64,000 nt of DNA, taken from positions 11,128,196 through 11,192,195 of the forward strand of contig CAIIXF020000004.1 in the NCBI GenBank assembly GCA_903813345.2. The letters run 5' to 3'. Shown here one piece after another: positions 58,601-64,000 of this stretch. The DNA is from Owenia fusiformis. Its lineage: Eukaryota > Annelida > Polychaeta > Sabellida > Oweniidae. Every line of letters starts with the position of its first letter. Position 1 is the stretch's first letter. The translations under genes and the position numbers were made by a program. The notes below the pieces were generated by a model. That model did no database searches. It was given only the letters and a program-made list of their open reading frames with translations, and was not told the DNA's origin.

Positions 58601-60645
58601 ACACCAGGCCCTAAATAATTATACATACGTTTACTATGCATTCAGAGAAAATAATCATTTTGATCTGTACATCGGTCCCTAAATTGAACGTAGTAGGTTA
58701 TCTGTGCGTTCACTTTAGACAAAATTATCAATTTAGAAAGTTAAAATATAGTATGCTTAATGGTAGTATGCATTTTTATCCCAAGTAATATTCGCTAATA
58801 TATCATACAATTGATTTTCCTCATTCATTGGACTGTGATATACATACGTTTCTTTTTAAAGATCATGGTGTTATTCATTTTCATCACAGATTCGTGAAGA
58901 ACGATGGTTTGGCAATTATAAAGTATTAACAATCCCTCTTTGTTGTATATTAGTTACCACGCATTGAATGGATTCTCATCTGGTCTTGGGTTATGTCCAG
59001 GTGTCCTTGGGAACTTCACTTCCAGTGTTGGCTCAACCAGTTCTTCTAACATCTGGTAGGCTCCTTGGACTCCTTTCATGTATTCTAGAACAAAGCATTA
59101 GACGTAATTTACACTTAACTTACAAACTCTCAGCTGTTTTGTTAGAGTTTGCATGGTTTTTTTGATGGGGTTGAAGTGTAGATCTGTGTTTGCAGCCAGG
59201 GAGGGGGGGGGGGGTACTGGTCAAATTGTTGTACAGGGGATGCCACTGAGACTCAAAATATCTTCCCACATCTAGGGATTTTTTTCTCAAAAAATGGACA
59301 CACATTCGAGATTTTTTCTTTCAAAAATAGATCCACTTCAAGGTAATTTTTAGAAAACAAGACCCACTTCCGTCGATTTCTTTTCAAAAACAATACCCAG
59401 CGTTAGGATTTTTCAAAAAGTAAACCCAGTTCTGGGGATTTTTCATCAAAATTGGACCCATATCTAGGTGTTTTTTCTTCAAATTGGGACCCACATCTAG
59501 GGATTTTTCAGCGAAAAAGTGACCCACTTTAGCGGCACGTCCCCATATAGCCAATATATGGGAGTACCCCCCCCCTCTGGGGTTTGCGGTGAATTGTATA
59601 CCGAATAATGATCTCATAACTGTTAACACATTGCAGAGTGTCAATGTATTAAACATGATATGAGACTGTAATACTTCAACGTTAACGAAATGTCTAAATA
59701 ACACACAGGTAAAAAACATTTTATGACATATATAGATAATGTAACATTCTTTGTGAATAGCGTCGGTAAACATACCATTCAAGTTTGCATAGTGTATCAT
59801 ATACTAGTATGCCATAGAAACATCAACTGCATTCGGGTTCATTCGACTGATTCAAATATATATTTTGTTTGGTTCTTCATATCAACAGTAGTATTGATTT
59901 TAGTATACTTCTAATATGAACTTTCTAAACGGTTTGATTTAAAATAGACAATCATGGTACATTGTCAATCTTGATTTAGTGATCACAGACTATCATAGGG
60001 CCCGAAAATAAACCTGAACTAGCCAAAATCAAACACATGCACTGTACTATGTGCGCTCATTATTCCCTAAAAACAAAAAAATCAAGGCCAGGTTAAATGT
60101 TATAGAAGAGCTGCTTTATACACTGTTCAATGGTAAACACGAGCGCATATACAAAAAATCATCTCACCCTTGCGTTTCTCAATTTCATTATCAGTCAGTT
60201 TGGCAAGTCTAGCCAGAAATAAGGCAACAATTTACAGACATTTATTATTATATCATCACAGACGTTTTATGACTATTTTTAGAAATGAAGTCCAAATTTT
60301 CTTGAGGCGTATCATTTGCCTTGCGAAACATTAAATACTGGCTATGCCCCGGGTGTGGTTAAAGCCTATATCTGCTGATATCTCCCTCATTGCATGAGTA
60401 GTCGGTTGGTGAACTGCGGAAAGAGACGAATCATATTTGTCAGCTGCCATTGTTTTACATATTTATATAAACATTATTAAGGCCGGTGCAATATGGTTTA
60501 CTAATATGCTACCTTTGTGCTGCTCGAGTTGGTCATCAGTGAGGTTAAATCCGAGATCTGCAGATATCTCCCTCAGATGTTGAGTAGTTGGTAGATGTAC
60601 TGCAGGTGAGGTATATAAAGCTGGGGTATTTTGCTCTTCAGCCAT
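52633..60645 (-). CDS. Amidase-signature hydrolase (511 aa)
   Basis: Nine exons: 60513-60645, 58958-59084, 58438-58610, 57389-57528, 56832-57101, 56310-56466, 55669-55725, 54618-54905, 52633-52823. They total 1536 nt in frame (start [10 protein letters not shown], stop TAA). The complete amidase-signature triad is visible: Lys109 in [18 protein letters not shown], cis-Ser in [10 protein letters not shown] (182-191), and nucleophile Ser208 in [11 protein letters not shown]. Family blocks [42 protein letters not shown] and [13 protein letters not shown] are all in order. There is no signal peptide or membrane helix, unlike vertebrate FAAH. Size and motifs resemble the roughly 500-residue soluble amidases of bacteria and fungi. 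It should hydrolyse carboxamides (R-CO-NH2 to acid plus ammonia) in the cytosol; the substrate is unknown. Intron 6 starts with GC, not GT (TATG|GCAAGG). Introns 1, 3 and 8 hold repeats. Confidence 0.95.
53160..54115. repeat. Foldback with a duplicated right arm, intron 8 of the amidase gene
   Basis: A left arm at about 53160-53320 is matched in reverse complement by two tandem copies at about 53876-53978 and 53983-54110. The shared core is TTTGGCTGCGTTCCACAATG, AGCAGGATGGAT and AACAAACTGGTAAG. Between the arms lie a CACGTGTCAC-rich stretch (53735-53800) and a 121-codon open frame (minus, 53350-53715) that I do not recognise. Confidence 0.75.
57939..58248. mobile_element. MITE carrying a tandem repeat, intron 3 of the amidase gene
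   Basis: The ends TATCCTACACTTAGTGTA and TAAGTGTAGGATA are inverted. Inside (57995-58150) a unit containing CGATATACTCCGG and AAACCAATAT is repeated about three times. Non-coding. Confidence 0.65.
58257..58400 (-). repeat. Possible tRNA-derived SINE fragment
   Basis: On the minus strand GGCGCCGTAACCACAAGG precedes a box B-like GGTTTCGAGTTCGAGAC. The spacing is short and box A is unclear. The call rests on box B only and no second copy was found in the window. It lies in intron 3 of the amidase gene. Confidence 0.25.
59203..59577. repeat. G-run-bounded element made of 34-bp degenerate units
   Basis: The left border is a G-run followed by TACT; the right border is AGTACCCCCCCCC. The interior is about nine head-to-tail units of roughly 30-35 bp built on CCCACATCTAGGGATTTTT and TTCAAAAA. 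It lies in intron 1 of the amidase gene. The inverted ends suggest a transposable unit, and the interior is tandem. It is not coding. Confidence 0.7.
60178..60450 (-). pseudogene. Duplicated, decayed first exon of the amidase gene
   Basis: In intron 1, 195 bases after the true ATG, a second ATG (60450) opens [10 protein letters not shown] and continues with [13 protein letters not shown]. This parallels exon 1 ([12 protein letters not shown] in the real one). It then diverges and reaches no good donor. A further piece near 60178-60212 reads [14 protein letters not shown] before a GTGAG, resembling the end of exon 1 ([11 protein letters not shown]). It reads as an exon duplicate broken in the middle. 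Use as an alternative first exon is possible but not supported by splice sites. Confidence 0.55.
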
Positions 60646-63548
60646 TGCTTTGTTTTGATATAGAAACAACTGTCTGTTTGAGTAATATTACTCGACTGAT
60701 GTAGAATGAGATACGCGTTTTAAAATGTAGAAAAACACAACCTCGTTTTCAATATTATGTTATCGTTTTCAATATTTTTAACAAGGAAGCTTAATGAAAT
60801 GATAGAGGATGCCTTTTATGTTCGCCTCTTACATGTTGCAATGATAAATCAAAAATGATCTACACATTATACTCTAACTGTATTTAGGTGCTTGTATATG
60901 TATAAGACGGGAAGATTTTTTTGCCGCCTGGCCTGGTTTTTATGTTAACAAAAATGAATTTCTTTACCTTCTATACTATACAAGGTTATTGTGACATATA
61001 CAAGGGGCGATCCATATATTCTGATAAAAATGCTCTCATTTTGTGATTTTTTTCACATATCCCTTTCATTTTTTCAGAACATGTAGATTATGTAATTACA
61101 CATACAATGCTAAACTATTTTAGCTATATCTTGAATTAATTTTGAAATAAGGTTGCCATGGTAACCTGTATTTAGGGTAGGCAGGTCGGTTAAATTATAA
61201 CGTCAAAAATAGATAAATATGTTAATTTAATCATTCCTCGGTACCTATTTTAAGCACACCAAACGCATCTTCCAGTATTGCCAACTATTCATTGATCTGT
61301 TCCATACCCCTGTTGCCCTTGTTTGATAATGTATATACAGTGGGATAGCTATCTTTTCATTAGTAACATCTCGATTTATCGTAGTGTTATTCTCTGTCCG
61401 CAAGCTCTTCTTGCAACCAGATTGTGGATGATCTTCAACAGTGACCATGCCTTCCTCTTTACAATACTACCTATAGATTCTTTATGCAGATATAACACCT
61501 TGCCCATGCACTTAATAACTTCTTGTATGTCTCTGACAGTGTCCTCTAACTTATTCTTAAAAGAAAAGAAAATCTAATTGTATTCCCTAATGTATCCGTT
61601 AATGTCACACTCTGCATCAGCCACATTAACCTCATCTGACAATTTGATTTTTAGTGTGTCTCATAACATGTAATGTCAATTGGCCCATTCTGTCCTACAA
61701 TGCTATTGTGATTTGTTGTGATGTTATAGTGAGCACATATAAACATTTGTTTAGCAACAAATAAAGAGTAACAATACCAAACTCTTTTAGAAAAATGCAT
61801 GATTTCCGCATGCTTTAAAATAATTAAAATATCAAGTTATTATGATATTTATATGTTATAATTTAATTGACCTGCCTACCCTTAACACAGGTTACCGTGG
61901 CAACCTCATCTCATTGATAGTTTAAGATATAGCTATAATATTTTAGCATTGTATGTGTAATTACATAATCTACATTTTCTGAAAAAATAAGAGGGAGATG
62001 TGAAAAAAATCACAACAACGTACAACGTACTTTGTTTACATACGCTGGTCTCTACGGATCAAATCGAGAAATTGTTTCTACGTAGGAGGAATTTTTCATC
62101 TAAACACAAAATGTGATATAAAAATAACCAATGAAGATTTGAAAGTGACTTAAAGTGTCTCACATATTCGATCAAAATTTGCCATGCAAACATGTTAGTC
62201 TACTTTACTGGGCCCCCTTGCTGTAACAAGGAACCCAAAACACATTAAAACGTAAATATAAGCCAATTAGTCACTTCACTATGAAAGTGGGGGTGTTAGC
62301 AAATGCTGTGTGCATGGGCTAACACAATATCAGTGGTCATACTGTGTCAACTTAGTAACCCTTGCATATCGTGCTCACTCAAGTATTGAATATTTTTTTA
62401 TGATCTAAATGTTTGTGGTTAAAAAATGAGATATATTTTAGTTAGAAATACATTAATTGATATATTCATTCAAACAGCACTAGAATGCGGGAAGAAAGAG
62501 CAATGGTGACAAAATGCAGACAGAATTTTCCGTAAGGGTTTCAAACATTTCTGGACACAATCATACATGTGTACTGTTATTTTTAGTGCTGTATTTATAG
62601 ATATAATTTCACGTATTAAAATCATATTTTCCAGCAATGACTTCAAATTCGGAACCACACCCATACCACATTTTCTTCAATAACTCCAAACATGTGTAAA
62701 CATTGACCATGTGCATATAAATTCAGATTTCACGAGCTCTTTCCTATTCGAGTACCTCATACACCCCTGCATGGATTTGAGTTGGATTCGCCTTTTATAC
62801 GTGAGCCGATACACATCGCAAACGCTGATTGGATAAAGATTGTGAGAATCCTTTCGGGTAATTTGTTTGTGCTAGGATATGACCTCTCTTAGGTGGGCCT
62901 GATTTGCTAACACCTCTGTGTATCACCTCCTCACGATCCTGGAAATATTCCAGATCTAAGACATTTAGTCTTTCCCACGTCAATCCGCACACTCTACTTG
63001 GTGTGGGCCTGACCTACCAAATTCTCAATGTGCATCAATTTCATAAACACGAATTTAGATCATAGACAAAGGTATGACACACCGGCACATATTTTTGCCA
63101 CTGCGGATGCATCTGCGTCTTTCCCTATAAATCATTTCGTCAGTTTCTGATCAACTTGAATATCTCCCAAATCGTTTCTGATGACCATATACGTGCCCAA
63201 ATTTCATTTGGATCTTACTTATCATACACACAAATACGGCAAGAGCCCTAACAATGCAATACAGTCTAACCCAGTTTCAACTAATGTAATTCTAGCATCT
63301 GTTATGAAATGTAGTCAATACTTAGGCACAATAAGCATACAGTACAGTATTACATACAAGTTCTGCCCAATACAAGTCTAATACAGTACAACTCTTTGAA
63401 TGTCAACAACAACAATGATCCTTATCTAAGTTCCTTAATTACACGTTGTTATTTAAAAGATAACAACCCTAGACAGCCCCACCTCGCTGCCAGGCATGAG
63501 GGCCTCCTCATACTTCGCCCTCTCCGGTCGTGAAAAACCATACAATCA
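60646..63548. other. Intergenic upstream of the amidase gene
   Basis: This contains the amidase promoter region (no obvious TATA box) and the truncated mariner element 61001-62025. The rest (62030-63480) is AT-rich with no exon or repeat that I recognise. Confidence 0.45.
61001..62025. mobile_element. Mariner-like element, right terminus missing
   Basis: The left end (after TA at 60999-61000) starts CAAGGGGCGATCCATATATT. The long inverted arm, including GTAACCTG and GGTAGGCAGGTC, is matched near 61870-62015, but the last 40 or so bases of the right arm are gone. On the minus strand near 61350-61450 a frame reads VTVEDHPQSGCKKSLRTE, like the VEDxPRSGRPxS linker after the DNA-binding domain of mariner transposases. 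The copy is inactive. Confidence 0.75.
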
Positions 63549-63755
63549 TCATCCTCCTTTGGGACATCTCCCAGCACCTTCTAATGGCATTTCATTTCTG
63601 CATGTTAGGCAAAATGACCGCCAGGTATCATTTCTAAACCATTGGGTTATTAAAGGAATGCATCCCTCACACAAATGGTGGGGGCAATGCGACAATCCAC
63701 GAATATTGCTCGTAGCAAATCCGCATGAATAGCAAGTTGGCCTTTCTGGTATCAT
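63549..63755 (-). CDS. Small RING-like zinc-finger ORF (68 aa)
   Basis: A single open frame starts MIPERPTCYSCGF. The Cys/His spacing is C-x2-C-x12-C-x-H-x2-C-x2-C-x17-C-x2-C (CPHHLCEGC then CLTC), which fits a C3HC4 RING finger. The frame ends shortly after (EGAGRCPKGG). On the minus strand TATATAAG at 63811-63818 sits about 55 bp before the ATG, a good core-promoter distance for an intronless transcript. RING proteins usually act as ubiquitin ligases, but this one is very short and could be the first exon of a longer gene, part of a mobile element, or a chance frame. Base composition here is more GC-rich than the surroundings. Confidence 0.4.
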   Translation of the reverse strand: MIPERPTCYSCGFATSNIRGLSHCPHHLCEGCIPLITQWFRNDTWRSFCLTCRNEMPLEGAGRCPKGG

Positions 63756-64000
63756 GTTTTATTCTACGCAATTTCTCACTCGTTTTCTACATTCACTCTG
63801 GAAGCAGCTTCTTATATACTTGATTTTTTGGGTTACCATGACAATATACAAATGAACTATGCCGTACCTATTGTTTTGGGGACTGATCATTCCTTGTTAT
63901 AATATTTGACTGTCAAGGACCGATCATTCCCCTCTGTTTAATATATCTTCACTACATATAGCGATAAGGAGGGTCTGCTTTTCCTCGTAATCGGTACTTC
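63756..64000. other. Right edge of window
   Basis: Apart from the TATATAAG at 63811-63818 I see a repeated phrase GACTGATCATTCC / GACCGATCATTCC at 63879 and 63919. No other feature. Confidence 0.4.

Overview
This is AT-rich animal nuclear DNA. Every recognisable gene is split by GT-AG introns, and Tc/mariner and TTAA-flanked transposon remnants are dense. The protein families (a chitin-binding secreted protein, heteromeric amino-acid-transporter light chains, an amidase-signature enzyme) fit a marine invertebrate, possibly an invertebrate deuterostome or a lophotrochozoan. The species cannot be fixed from the sequence. All gene models were spliced by eye. Exon phases were checked by summing exon lengths.

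Layout. (1) 1-15.6 kb, minus strand: two tandem copies of a cysteine-rich secreted chitin-binding protein gene. The copy at 8007-13374 is complete (6 coding exons, 302 aa). The copy at 664-2260 shows only its first two coding exons and runs off the left edge. Both have the same TATA box and tiny untranslated first exon at about 3.1 and 15.5 kb. (2) 3.9-7.5 kb and 13.7-18.1 kb: repeat-dominated DNA, including a 1.9-kb foldback element and TTAA MITEs. (3) 18.9-22.55 kb, plus strand: two small three-exon single-pass membrane protein genes (122 and 149 aa). (4) 24.1-35.4 kb and 41.0-51.45 kb, minus strand: two paralogous 12-exon SLC7-type light-chain genes, 490 aa each, with the same intron positions and phases. 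They differ mainly in which transposons fill the introns. (5) 52.6-60.65 kb, minus strand: a 9-exon, 511-aa amidase-signature enzyme with the full Lys/cis-Ser/Ser triad and one GC-AG intron. (6) 63.5-63.8 kb, minus strand: a small RING-like ORF behind a TATA box.

The transporters and amidase are neighbours, but nothing in the sequence ties them into one pathway. The chitin-binding proteins look extracellular (matrix, mucus, cuticle or gut lining). The main story is local gene duplication (chitin-binding pair, transporter pair, duplicated exon fragments) plus repeated insertion of DNA transposons into introns. In several places the sequence holds both the duplication and the insertion, so their order can be read.
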